Part shown: piece by piece, positions 1 to 10,715 of the stretch
Layout of the letters: every line of letters begins with the position of its first letter
Numbering within the stretch: the stretch's first letter is position 1
From: Dictyostelium firmibasis
Taxonomy: Eukaryota > Evosea > Eumycetozoa > Dictyosteliales > Dictyosteliaceae
NCBI GenBank assembly: GCA_036169595.1
Contig: CM069766.1
Location: forward strand, 1,959,501-2,023,500
Length of the DNA stretch: 64,000 nt
Direction of reading: 5' to 3'
Translations under genes and position numbers: made by a program
Notes under the pieces: generated by a model
What the model saw: only the letters and a program-made list of their open reading frames with translations
Database searches by the model: none
Told to the model about the DNA's origin: nothing

Positions 1-197
1 TCCTCTTCATCTTCCATATCTTTAAGATCTTTTAATGATGCATTCTCTAATTTTTCATTCTTTTCTGCCTCTTTGGCCATTTCTGCAGCTTCTTGAATCA
101 AATCAAACAATTCATCTTCTGTCAATTGTTTTGGTGGAGCTTCCATATTACCATATTTAATTTGGATATCCTCCCATTCTGTTTTACCTAAACCCAT
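1..197 (-). CDS. phosducin-like protein, N-terminal part (cut by window edge)
   Basis: The reverse strand is open from an ATG at 197 to the window edge: 65 codons beginning MGLGKTEWEDIQIKYGN, followed by an acidic, Leu/Ala-rich helical stretch that ends in a Met/Glu/Asp cluster. A TEW-type start followed by an acidic helix (LKDLKDMEDEE) is typical of the N-terminus of phosducin-like proteins (PhLP2/PhLP3 group), thioredoxin-fold co-chaperones that help the CCT chaperonin fold actin, tubulin or G-beta subunits. The thioredoxin domain would lie outside the window, so the family call rests only on the N-terminal pattern. The ATG is preceded by A-rich sequence, as is usual in this genome. Confidence 0.5.
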   Translation of the reverse strand, partial: MGLGKTEWEDIQIKYGNMEAPPKQLTEDELFDLIQEAAEMAKEAEKNEKLENASLKDLKDMEDEE

Positions 198-429
198 CTT
201 TTTTTATAATTTATTATCAATTGATAATTCTTTCTTTTTAAATAAAAATAAAAAAAGAGAACTGTTTTTGAGTTGAAAAAAAAAAAAAGAAAAAAAAAAA
301 AAGAAAAAAAAATGAAAAAAAAAAAAAAAAATAGTTTTTTTTAAAATCTATAAAATTTTTTTTTTTTTTTTTAATTTGTTTTTTTTTTATTATTTTTATT
401 TTTATTTTTTTAAAAATTTAATTTCAAAA
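198..429. other. AT-rich upstream region
   Basis: Homopolymeric A and T tracts, with no coding potential seen. It presumably contains the promoter of the reverse-strand gene ending at 197. Confidence 0.5.
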
Positions 430-994
430 CCAACTAAAACACCAACTAAAACACCAACAACACTACCAACAACAGCTCCATCAATTGTTAAGGTTATGAT
501 ATTATTACATTTAATTTAACAGCATTGAAGATGTTAATGAAGGAAAGATTGTAATTTCTTATAAGATTAGACAAAGTTCTAAAAAACATTTTGAACCAAA
601 TTCAATTATTAAATGTATTGAAAGAGTTAATAGTTTGGGAGGTGTAGTTGAATTTAAAGGAAGTTTCTTTTATACAGATGGTTATGAAATAATGCCACAG
701 TTGTAATTGAAAGACCAAATTTGGACACAAAAGAAACTGTTCCAATAATATAATACTGTATCAGTTGATAGGGGTTTCCTATCAACTGATACATTATTCA
801 TTTGCTCATTAGGTGAATCATATGATAAAGATTTAACATCGTCATCAAAATTAACCAATGCAACAATATTATCATTAATAAATATCACCAAATTCAATCT
901 ATAGTTCAAATAATAATAATAATAATAATACCAATACTTCTCCAATAATTATTGAAGACATTGATTTTGATATCGACTTTGAATTGTAGTAATA
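430..994 (+). pseudogene. decayed protein-coding relic
   Basis: Coding-like sequence lies in three short open stretches in different frames. 430-485 gives a Pro/Thr-rich stretch (ISKPTKTPTKTPTT...). 519-707 gives SIEDVNEGKIVISYKI... and ends at a TAA. About 930-991 gives an Asn run, then SPIIIEDIDFDIDFEL and a stop, a typical dictyostelid C-terminal style. Between about 700 and 750 the reading moves to another frame (VVIERPNLDTKETVPII). The stretches are richer in G+C than the flanks. No ATG-started ORF covers them, so this looks like a gene broken by at least two frame changes and a hairpin insertion at about 757-793. The parent family was not recognised. An unspotted multi-intron gene is possible but would need introns of about 30 nt. 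Confidence 0.5.
757..793. repeat. perfect 16-bp inverted repeat (hairpin, 5-nt loop)
   Basis: TGTATCAGTTGATAGG at 757-772 is exactly reverse-complemented at 778-793, around the loop GGTTT. Outside the stem the arms continue imperfectly (ATAATAC on the left, ATTATTC on the right). It interrupts the relic coding region and is unusually GC-containing for this genome. Confidence 0.85.
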
Positions 995-1204
995 ATAAAT
1001 TTATATACTTACCAAATAAAAAATCTCAAAAAATTCTCATTTAAAAAATATTTACTCTAATTTTAATAATTCAAAGAAAAAAATTGTTTTTTTTTTCAAA
1101 TTTTTTATTTTTTTTTATAATTTTTTTTTTTTAATTCAGTCCCATTTTTTTTTCTAAATATTGGTTTTTTTATTTGATTGTTTATATTTCTAAAAAAACA
1201 AAAA

Positions 1205-2554
1205 ATGGGTAGAGTTAGAATCTTCCCAGATTTTAAAGGTTATAAAAACATTTCACCAATACCAATATTTAAAAATGAATTAGAGATTATAAAGTATATC
1301 AGAGGTGCAATTTCATACATTTATAATCCAGGTATAGCAAAGAAATCAACAGATTCTTTAAAGAAAAGAAGTGATGAATTTAAGGAGATTCTAAATGATG
1401 CATCCAATTTTGAATTTATTGAAAAAAAGATAAGAGAAATTATAATTCAACTCGGTTGTTCTTTTACCAATGACAAAGTATTTATAAACCATCTTAGAAA
1501 TCATAAAAAACCATTTCAATATACACACGAAGCAGTAATGTGTCAAAAAAATATATATTGGACAGCTCTTTACACCTCTCAAACATTGAATTTGGATTGC
1601 TTGAATTACATGATTCAAAATGAAGATCTATTCAGAGGAGTATCTATAAAACATTCGATAACAAACACAGCTAGTAAACAATTTTCATCAAAATCAAAAG
1701 TACCAAGGACCGATTTAATTGGTAGAGAAATTTTAGTTAGTATTAAACGAGATGATTTGTTTCAATTCTTGACTGTTTATTTCAACCAAAATATATTTGA
1801 ATTTAGTGATAGCTGGATGAAAAATGTATTGCGATTGACTCTCAAAAAAGTGTATTTGGTAGATGATGACCAACAACAAAAATTATCAAAAGAATACAAT
1901 ATACGATATGATGAAAAAGAATTTGATAACAATCAAATTATCGATCATAAAATTAAAGATGGTATTTTTAAGTTACCACCAATAGGTTCCACTCTTGAAA
2001 GTATTGCAAAGATAATGAGTCAAGGTACAATCGAAGAATGTAAAACTAAAACATTTTTCATAGAGATATTGTATGATTGTTTCTCATGTACAACTTGTTC
2101 AATACCCGACCAAGACTCTATTAAATATATTGTAAATTTATTAATGCCTCATTTGCACCCATTAGACTATAAAAGATTCAGCCTAATTCCAAAGATTATC
2201 GACTCCAAAGAATTTGTGGATTTCCTTATTGAAAACAAAGAATTTTATCAATTAATACCATCTGTTCATAAATTCACAAAGAAATATGAAAAATCTAACT
2301 ATTTCTCACCTGAAATTTCCAGAGATGGTGATAATGATGAAGACTATGATGAAGATATTGATAATAATGTTGATGATACAATCCAGTCAATTCAAGAATA
2401 CAAAGATAATGTTACAGTTTATTTAAATACTAGACAAAGATTTTTAGAGTTTTCTTCTTTTGAAATTGCAAATTATTTTCATACAAAACTTTTGGACTCT
2501 CAAAAAGAATTTTCGAATTCAACTTCTTCAATAATATCATCAATTATTATTGAG

Positions 2555-2585
<31 letters not shown>

Positions 2586-4978
2586 AACCAACAACAACAG
2601 CAAACACTGACAATAATAATACAAATATTAAACTTAGATCAAGGTTAAAGACTCAAGAATCACTTGTTAGTAATGAACTAAAAGCTCAAAAACAACAGCA
2701 ATTACAAAGTTTGCAAAAAATGCTAAATGGTCAAAATTTTTCAAATAAGGAATATTATTATTTATTGTTTTTAAAGGCAATTATAAATTGTGATGTCACA
2801 ACAATTGAAAGTATTGATAGAATTGTTTCTTGTAGTTCCAATGAAAATGATAATAAATTTCAAGTTTTATTCCAACAAACAAATTTATACCCAGAAGAAA
2901 TCAGAAATGGAATTAGCTTTCGATTTTATGACTATAAAGTTGGTTATCACGAAAAATTTGGTCCCCAAATCAGACAAAATGTTGTTGATGATGATGATGA
3001 TGATGATGATGATAATGATAAATATGAAAAATTCAAAATTCAAAATTCAATTTTCTACAATGATGCTAAAGCAAGAGATCAATTATTAAAGTATTTAAAA
3101 TCAAGTGGTTTCAAATGTTTCACTCCAAGTACATTTTGTTATCTCGTAGAGCTATTACTATCAATAAATACTGAAAAATCTAATGAACAATTTGAAGAAA
3201 TTTTTAAACCAATCACAACTTCAACCAACTTTACTACAGCAACAACAACAGCAGCAAAAACAGCAACAAAAACAGCAACTACAACAGAAACAAATAATAT
3301 AAATAACAATGATAATGATAATATAAATGAAAGAATATTTAAATTATCATATGACTTGCTAATTCATCTTATACATTTAGTAGATTATAAAAAATTTTCA
3401 ATCATTATGGACTCTGTTAATTCAAAAAGAGAATCAATTATAGAAATGATTAAAACTGGTAAAACAACCCTAAGTTATTCTAAAAGGTTTTATACATTTC
3501 ATGAGATACAAACTAAAGAATACAGCTATGACATTAAAGATAATTTTAGAACAAATGCTAAATTCACTGATGCCAGAGACTTGTTAAAGAGATTGATAAA
3601 TGAAAGTATATTTCCAATTTCAAAAGAATCATTTTACATCTTTGATAGTTTATATATTTCAATCTTGCAATCTACTGGTGTGACATTGAATAAACTAGTT
3701 GAAATTAATAAAATATATCAAGATAATGAAATCCGTTTTCCAGAAGTTTACGCAGATTGTTATACTGTTAATTATATCACATTTGAGCAAAATACAAATT
3801 TTCAAGGTATCATTAATTATAATAGTATAGTATCAAATTTTGTATTGTTTTATTGGTTTCATTTATTAGATATGAAAATATCAAGAATATTTATTTCTGG
3901 TTTATCTAATCCAAATTTTAAGGATTTTTTAAGAAAAAAATTATCATGCTTTAAATCATCAAATATTGACAGAATAAAATCAAACAGAAAATCGTGCACA
4001 TCATCTCAAATTTTTGAATTGATTTTTCAATGTCAAGATTTAGAATTTTTTGAAAAGTATTCATTGTTCAAAAGTTATTTCCCAGAAGCTGGCTTTAATA
4101 AATCTCAACTCGGAGATTATTATTATTGTGATAGATCAAATGATTTTAAAACTTTGGTGGGAATGGGTGAAATTGGTTTAGCAATTCTTCATTTACAAAA
4201 TAGTGTTGAAAAAAAAACGGTTTATGAAATTACTCAGAATTTAACTCAAAAATTATTTCAAAGCATAAATTTAGAACAAATTGTAGAGTTAATAAATTTA
4301 ACAACTGTAAAGAATAATGACACAACAGAGAATACGCCAATTATAAAGATGTGGTATGGTTCAGATGTTAAAAAATGTAAAGATTGGATATTGAAACAAG
4401 CAATTGATAATTCTAGAATTGATATTGTCGAACTTTTATTGGTTAAAGATGTTGAATACTCGGCTTCGACCAATCAACTTTTTTCAAGTTATGAACTTAT
4501 AAACTTAATCTTCAACAGATCCTGTGACATTGATACTATGGAATACATTCTTAAGTATTCCAATGGTATCATTTTACCATCAATCAAAAAATACTTAAAT
4601 CAAGATAACTTTGAAACCCAATGCAGAGGTTATGCCTTTAGAGTTTTAAATGATGGTATTGGCAAGTTTGAATTATTAAGAACCCATATACCATCATTGA
4701 CTTTCAATAAATACTTTATTGAGAAATTGATTGAATATAAAAGATTTGAAACCCTTCAATACTATATGGAGATTGGTTTCATCACTTGTGATGATCTTTT
4801 AGAAACCCAAAAAGAATTTCTAAAAAAACATGAAAACTTTCAATATTTAGATTGGGTAATAAGTTTAAAATCAAAAAAAGATTTAAAGAGAAAATCCCCA
4901 TCAACCAGTAAAATAGCAACCACTGCTGAACCTCTTTTACAAACAAAATTTGGCAGAAAAATTATAAAAAGATTTTAA
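1205..4978 (+). CDS. uncharacterised 1257-aa protein
   Basis: Single-exon gene. The start is ATG 1205 (AAAAATGGGT); the frame is open further upstream but without an ATG. The protein begins MGRVRIFPDFKGYKN. It is mostly helical, with repeated segments such as LIEYKRFETLQYYMEIG and ILKYSNGIILPSIKKYL that recall the degenerate ankyrin-like helix pairs of many large dictyostelid proteins, but no clean ankyrin consensus, F-box or catalytic motif is visible. Low-complexity inserts interrupt it: an acidic stretch near residues 375-392, a Thr run near 450, a nine-Asp run near 595 and a Thr/Ala run near 680. The tail is basic (KSKKDLKRKSPSTS...GRKIIKRF). The last ~290 bp and 3' flank recur in inverted, decayed form at 21525-21920, so it belongs to a duplicated lineage. 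Function not recognised. Confidence 0.9.
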
Positions 4979-5908
4979 AATTATAAAAAAAATAAAAAGT
5001 TAAATTCATTTTTTCATTACTTTTAAATTAGGATTTATTTTATTATTTTTATTTAAAAATTTTTTTATTTGATATGATTGTTCTTTTTTTATTTGATATG
5101 ATTGTTCTTGCAATAATGATAAATCATTTATTCAATTATTTATTTTTTTTTATCCTTTATTTCATTATCATTGGTTTTAATAAATTTCAAAGAATTTTTT
5201 TTTTTTTATTTCTTTCTTTTTTTTTTTTTTTTGTTAATATATTAATACATTTAAAAATCAGATTACTTTTAGAGAAAAAAAAAATAATTTAAAGTAAAAT
5301 TTAAAAAACATTTGTTAATTTTTGATTTTTTTTTTTTTTTGATTTATAAAAAAATAAAAAAAAACTATCAAGATTCAATGAAAATAGGTAGGGATTCACC
5401 AAAATTCTTTGTTGGGTTATTAAAAAATATTATCATAATAAAAACAAAAAAAAAAATAAATACTAACTCAAACTTTTGAGTGAACAATATTTAAAAATGA
5501 ATTTTATTAAAATATTAAATATTGCTTAAACCGCTAATAAATTTTAAAATACATCTTTGCATTAATTTTATTCAAATATTTTAATAATGTGTTACTTTAA
5601 TAAATTTTTAAAATAGATTATACAAACTTTCCAATCCACGCAAATTTTTTTTTTTATTATAAAATAATTATTATTTTGTTTTTTTTTGTTTATAAATATA
5701 AAACACATTTTTTTTTTATTTTTATTTTTTTTTAATTTTTATTAAATTATTTTTTTTTTTTTAACATTCATATTTTATTTTTTTTTAAATTTTTTTTTGT
5801 TTTTTTTTTGTTTTTTTTTGGAGAGCAAGATCAAATGCATCTTAATTTTTCAAATAAAAATTAAATTATTTTTGTATATAAAAAAAAAAAATAAAAAAAA
5901 TAATAAAG

Positions 5909-5962
<54 letters not shown>
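4979..5962. other. intergenic region, AT-rich
   Basis: No coding signal. The first ~150 bp (3' flank of the 1257-aa gene) includes a direct repeat of TTTGATATGATTGTTCTT at about 5069 and 5094, and is the part also found near 21525-21660. A run of about 40 A residues sits directly before the next start codon. Confidence 0.6.
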
Positions 5963-5963
<1 letters not shown>

Positions 5964-6721
5964 TGGGTAGAATGTATTGGAATAAAAGAATACTTCATCG
6001 ATATATAGCGTATGCAATTATATTACCATTAATAACAACGATGATAACAGGACTACTATATAAAATTTTGAGAGATGTATTTGGAGTACCAAAAGAAAAA
6101 GTATCATTTCTAATGAAAATCCACCAAATGTCATGGTTATTCGAAAACAGTGAAGTTGTATATACATTCCTATTGATGATACTATCAATAGCATTGGTTA
6201 TATTTGGATATTCAATGATCTACAATCCACTTTTCGGTAGTAGAACGGGTAAATTAACAAGTCGTAATCGATGGGTACCACAATCGATGCGTGAATATCA
6301 TCATCGATATGGATCTGTAATTTTCATTATATTACTATATATGGCATTGACAGGTGGAATCTATAGGTTTTGTAGAAATGCATTGGGTATGGAGAAATCA
6401 ACGGTTGGTTTCCTATTAAACCTACATCACCTAAGTTATTTACCAAATTGGTTAAGTTCAATTTGGATTGTCTTTGTTTTCTTCTCTTTATTATCTGTTG
6501 CAATTAGTGGTACAAGATTATTACCAATTGTTCATAATTTATTTCAAAGTTCAAATTCTTATCAAATTTTATCAAGTGGTAATAATAGTGGTAGTGGTAG
6601 TAATAGTGGTAATAATGGATCAACTAGTATCGGTATAAATGATAGTCCAATTAATAAAAATATAAATAATAATATAATTGATAATATTAGTATAAATAAT
6701 AACAATAATAATAATGATAAC

Positions 6722-6769
<48 letters not shown>

Positions 6770-6937
6770 TTAAATAGTAGTGATGGAGGAAATAGCATTG
6801 TAAATAGTAATTCAATTGATGATTTAAGTGAATCAATAAATATAAATGATATAAATGAAAATGATAATTTATTTAGGCCAATATTAGAAAATGGTAATAA
6901 TAATAATAATTCGGAAAGGTTAGAATCAATGGATTAA
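5963..6937 (+). CDS. four-helix membrane protein, tandem PepSY-TM-like repeat
   Basis: A 324-aa protein starting at ATG 5963, right after the poly-A leader. Residues 1-200 consist of two homologous halves of about 95 aa. Each has a helix beginning R-x-x-H-R/H (RILHRYIAYA; REYHHRYGSV), a T-G-(L/G)-(L/I)-Y motif at its end (ITGLLYKILRDVFG; LTGGIYRFCRNALG), then a K/N-x-H segment (KIHQMSW; NLHHLSY) and a second hydrophobic helix. That makes four transmembrane helices with two paired His positions, the layout of PepSY-associated TM proteins, in which such His can bind heme. The rest (about 205-324) is a Ser/Gly then Asn-rich tail, with an uninterrupted Asn run encoded by AAT/AAC repeats (6719-6769). 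The heme role is inference. Confidence 0.75.
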
Positions 6938-7275
6938 TATTAAAAAATAAATAAAACATTTAAATAAACAACCAACAATTTACATCACTTAAAATATATG
7001 ACAAATAGAATTTTATTAAATCAAATGTATTTTCATTATCATTATCATTTTTAATCTCAAATAATTATTTTATTTTTAAATTTTAAAAAAAAAGAAAAAA
7101 AAAAAGAAAGAAAGGAAACCCAATAAATGTAGAGGTGATTAGTTAAAACATACACAAATAAAAAAATGGAATAAAACAACTGATTGTTTATTGTTTTTTT
7201 TTTTTTTTACATTTTTAAATTTTCATTTTATTTAAATTTTTTTAATGATAAACCTCATCTATATATATTAATTTT
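6938..7275. other. convergent 3' intergenic region
   Basis: It separates two converging genes. Only A- or T-rich tracts and AATAAA-type sequences (e.g. 6946-6955) are seen, consistent with polyadenylation signals for both. Confidence 0.6.
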
Positions 7276-7673
7276 TTAGTTTTGTTTTGCTGTTTTTGTT
7301 TTCTTTGGTTTACCAGCAGCTGGTTTTTTAGAGTTTGATTCATCTGGGTAACGTTTAACGATGTATTTAACTAAAACGATGAAACCACCTAACATTGAAA
7401 AAGCGATGATAGTACCAACTGATGGAATTAATTGATAATAAAATGGTTGAGCTGGTGCTGATTCAATTGAAACAACTTCCAAATCAAAGTAAATATCTGT
7501 ACGTGGTGGAATTGCGTTTTCAATACCACTTTCTCCGTATGCTAATTGATATGGAATCTTGATGGAACGTTTCTCACCTTCACAAATATTAATTGTACCA
7601 ATCTCTAATCCTGGAATAACTTTACCTGTAATATTTATTTGAATATTTTTGTTATCATTCAATTTTATTAATA

Positions 7674-7714
<41 letters not shown>

Positions 7715-8009
7715 CTTAAATTGGTATTTAATTTCAGTGTGAAAAAAAAAAAAAAAAAAAGGGAAAACACTTACGTTCACCAATAGTAAAGTTAAATGGT
7801 GCACCACCGTGTAAATCTGATGAATCAAAGACAGTTCCATCTTCAAATTTACCAACATATTTTAAACTAAGGTAGTCACCAATGGTGGCTGTTTTACCTT
7901 TACATTCACCTTTTGGTGTGTCAGTTTTTAAAATTGCAACTTGAATATCTTGTGCAAATGAAACTGCTAATGTAGCTAAAACCAATAATGCAATTAAAAA
8001 TTTATTCAT
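7276..8009 (-). CDS. FKBP-type peptidyl-prolyl isomerase, ER/secretory, membrane-anchored
   Basis: Two exons on the reverse strand, 8009-7775 and 7625-7276, around a 149-bp GTAAGT..AG intron; the product is 194 aa. Residues 1-19 are a signal peptide (MNKFLIALLVLATLAVSFA). Next comes one FKBP domain: YVGKFEDGTVFDSS, FNFTIGERKVIPGLEIG, and IPPRTDIYFDLEVVSIE. A transmembrane helix (TIIAFSMLGGFIVLVKYIV) and a Lys-rich tail follow. Compared with FKBP12, the pocket Tyr26, Phe36, Asp37, Phe46, Val55-Ile56, Tyr82, Ile91 and Phe99 equivalents are present, but Trp59 is replaced by Leu (PGLEIG) and the Arg42 position is not conserved, so drug binding and activity may be weak. Signal peptide plus one FKBP plus TM is the architecture of FKBP11. 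It likely folds secretory proteins in the ER. Confidence 0.88.
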
Positions 8010-8245
8010 GATAGTTTGTATATATTATCTTTCACAAAATCAAAAATAAAAAAAAAAATTCATTTTTTCATTTTCATTTTTTTTTTAAAATTTTTTTTTT
8101 TTTTTTTTTTTTTCAAATCAAAACACATGACTCATTTTTTGATTTGACTTTTTTTGCAATTATTTGTGTGATTAAAAAAAAAAAAAAAAAATTGTAATTT
8201 TTAAAATGACAATGACCATCCCCGATAAAATAACAATTTTTTTTT

Positions 8246-8312
<67 letters not shown>

Positions 8313-8797
8313 TTTTATATTGATATAAAAACCAATACCTAAAAGGATTAAATTTTATCTTTTTATATTTTTTTTGAAAAAAAAAAAAAAAAAAAAAAAT
8401 TCTTAATAATTTTATTTTTCTAAAGATATTATTGAAAATGATATGTGTGTATGTGTACTTCAATTATCAATATTAATAATATCTAATTAATATAGAATAA
8501 TTCATTTTATAATTTATTTACTATTATTACATGGTATTTAATACATTGAACAAAATAAAAAAATAAAAAAAAAAAAAAAAGACTTTTCGCCGAAAAAAAT
8601 AAAAACCTATCGACCCTTATTTTTTAAGAAAAGCCACCGATCACTTGAGATTTTTTTTCTACTTTTTTTTACAAATTTTCAAATAATTATTTTTATTTTA
8701 AATGTTACAAAGATTTTTTTTAATTTTTTTTAAAAATTATAGAAAAAAAAAAAAAATAATTGAAAACCAAAAAAAATATTTTAATTGTAAACTTAAA
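8010..8797. promoter_or_regulatory. divergent intergenic region with tetranucleotide repeat
   Basis: Shared 5' region of the FKBP gene (-) and the Cys-rich surface protein gene (+). It contains a long perfect TTTA repeat at about 8248-8313 and several A/T tracts. The segment GACTTTTCGCCG...CGACCCTTA...GCCACCGATCACTTGAG (8581-8650) stands out as unusually GC-rich and may hold upstream elements of the + gene. Confidence 0.5.
8248..8313. repeat. (TTTA)n microsatellite
   Basis: About 16 uninterrupted TTTA/TATT units. Confidence 0.9.
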
Positions 8798-9000
8798 ATG
8801 AATAATTTAAAATTATTTTTATTAATTATATTTGTATTTTTATTACCATATATATCATATTCATGTGAAAATTCATGTCCTTCTTTGAATCAAACATGGT
8901 AAGTTTATAATTAATTGTTTTTATTTTTTTATTATTTTTTTATTTTTATTTAAATATTTCGTTGTATTATTTTTTGGATTTTAAAAAAAAGATTTTATTA

Positions 9001-9037
<37 letters not shown>

Positions 9038-10513
9038 CATACCAATGTTCTGCAGGATTATTTTGTAATCAAACATCTTCAGTTTGTCAAAGTTTTGAAA
9101 AGTGTAATTCATCACTTGGTTTAGGGGGAGATACATGTTCTGAAGATGGATATATGTGTGTATCTGATGTTTGTATTCCATTTTTTTCTACTCAATACCC
9201 AAATACATTTTGTAAATCAAATAGAAATTGTGCAATGTCATCATGTGTATCAAATAAATGTACAACTACTACATTTTGCATGGGTATGTAAATGTTTTTT
9301 TTCTTTTTCTTTTTTTTTAATTTTAATTTTAAAATACACTAAAATATAAAATATCAAATCTTCTCTTAAAAACAATTAAAAACTCTAGTCGGTATAAGCG
9401 CTTCATGTCCAACTAATCAATACTGTGTTTCTGTTGGTAATGTTAATCCAATGCCAATAGGAACTGGAGGAATGCCTATGCAAGTATGCCTTCCCAAAGT
9501 ATCATTAAATGGTCAATGTAGTTCCTCAGTTAAATGTGAACTTGGTTTATCATGTATTAATTCAACTTGTTTACCAATTTTCTCTGGAAATGAAAATGCA
9601 ACATGTTCTGGTACAATTGAGCCAACCACTGCAGGATGTGCCCCAGGATTGACTGTATGTTATTTTTTTATTTATTTTATATATATATTTTTTTTTTTTT
9701 TATAAAAATTAAATACACTAAAACTTTTTTATTTTTATATTTAAAAAAAAGTGTTTAAACGGAGGAAATGGTTATAGATGTGTTCCAATTTCACAAAATC
9801 AAACCTGTGATCCAACAGATAATAACTCTTGTAATATCAATTACCAAACTTGTGCTTGTGATAAAAGTGGGGATATTTGTCAATCATTTTATGAATTCAC
9901 ACCACAATGTAGGGACAGTTCAATTGCATTGATTGATTGTGCAAAATTATTTAATTCTTTACCATCGTACACAGACTACGTAACTCAAACGAATTGCCAA
10001 GCTCAACTTTGCAATTATTCAAGAGAATGTATTAATCCAAAATCAAAATCAGCCACATGTTTCCAAGATTTATTCTTAATGTGTCCAAGTGATTATAAAG
10101 ACCCTCAAACAGACTCAAGCTCGAGTAGCAATAATTCAACATCATCTTCAATTGAGTCCTCCTCATCCTCTCACCATAACTCAACATCTTCTTCAGAGCC
10201 CTCTTCTTCTGACCATAATTCAACATCATCTTCAATTGAGTCCTCCTCATCCTCTCACCATAATTCAACATCTTCTTCAGAGTCCTCTTCTTCTGACCAT
10301 AATTCAACATCATCTCCAACATCATCTCCAACATCATCTCCAACATCATCTCCAACACCAACACCGACACAAACCCCAACATCATCTCCAACATTACCTC
10401 CAACACCTGAAAAACCATCGAAAAATCACAATTCGTCAGAGGAAGGTTCGTCGTCAACCATTTTGTCTGCATCAAAACTCATGATTTTATTAGTTTTAAT
10501 TATTTTGCTTTAA
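8798..10513 (+). CDS. Cys-rich GPI-anchored cell-surface protein
   Basis: Four exons: 8798-8898, 9036-9283, 9389-9654 and 9752-10513. All junctions are GT..AG and phase-consistent, giving 458 aa. The frame is open upstream, but ATG 8798 gives a clean signal peptide (LKLFLLIIFVFLLPYISYS). The mature part has many Cys in short repeats of the form QCSAGLFCNQTSSVCQSF, CPTNQYCVSV and CELGLSCINSTCLPIF, each C-x4-6-C-x4-6-C, with several N-glycosylation sites. From about residue 318 it becomes Ser/Thr/Pro-rich: near-identical copies of a SSIESSSSSHHNSTSSSE block, then PTSSPTSS repeats, a mucin-like stalk. The C-terminus ends in a hydrophobic stretch (LMILLVLIILL) after small residues, a GPI-anchor signal. 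Proposed as a surface glycoprotein; ligand unknown. Confidence 0.85.
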
Positions 10514-10715
10514 AATAATTTTCGAAAAAAAAAATAATAAACAATAAATATATATTTTTTTTACTCAAGTTTTCTTATTTTTTTTTATTTCTTAATTTTT
10601 TTTTATTTTATTTTACTTTTTTTTTTTTAAAAAAGATTATGGGTACATGTTGGTTTTTTTTTTGTATTTTTTTATTTTTTTTTTTATTTTTTTATTTTTC
10701 TTTGTTATTAATTAT

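Noticed and set aside
1178-1204. Upstream extension of the 1257-aa gene
   Set aside because: The frame begins with TTG, not ATG; the AAAAATGGGT at 1205 is the natural start.
8581-8650. Possible tRNA or small structured RNA (locally GC-rich)
   Set aside because: No cloverleaf, A/B box or matching stems could be drawn; more likely promoter sequence.
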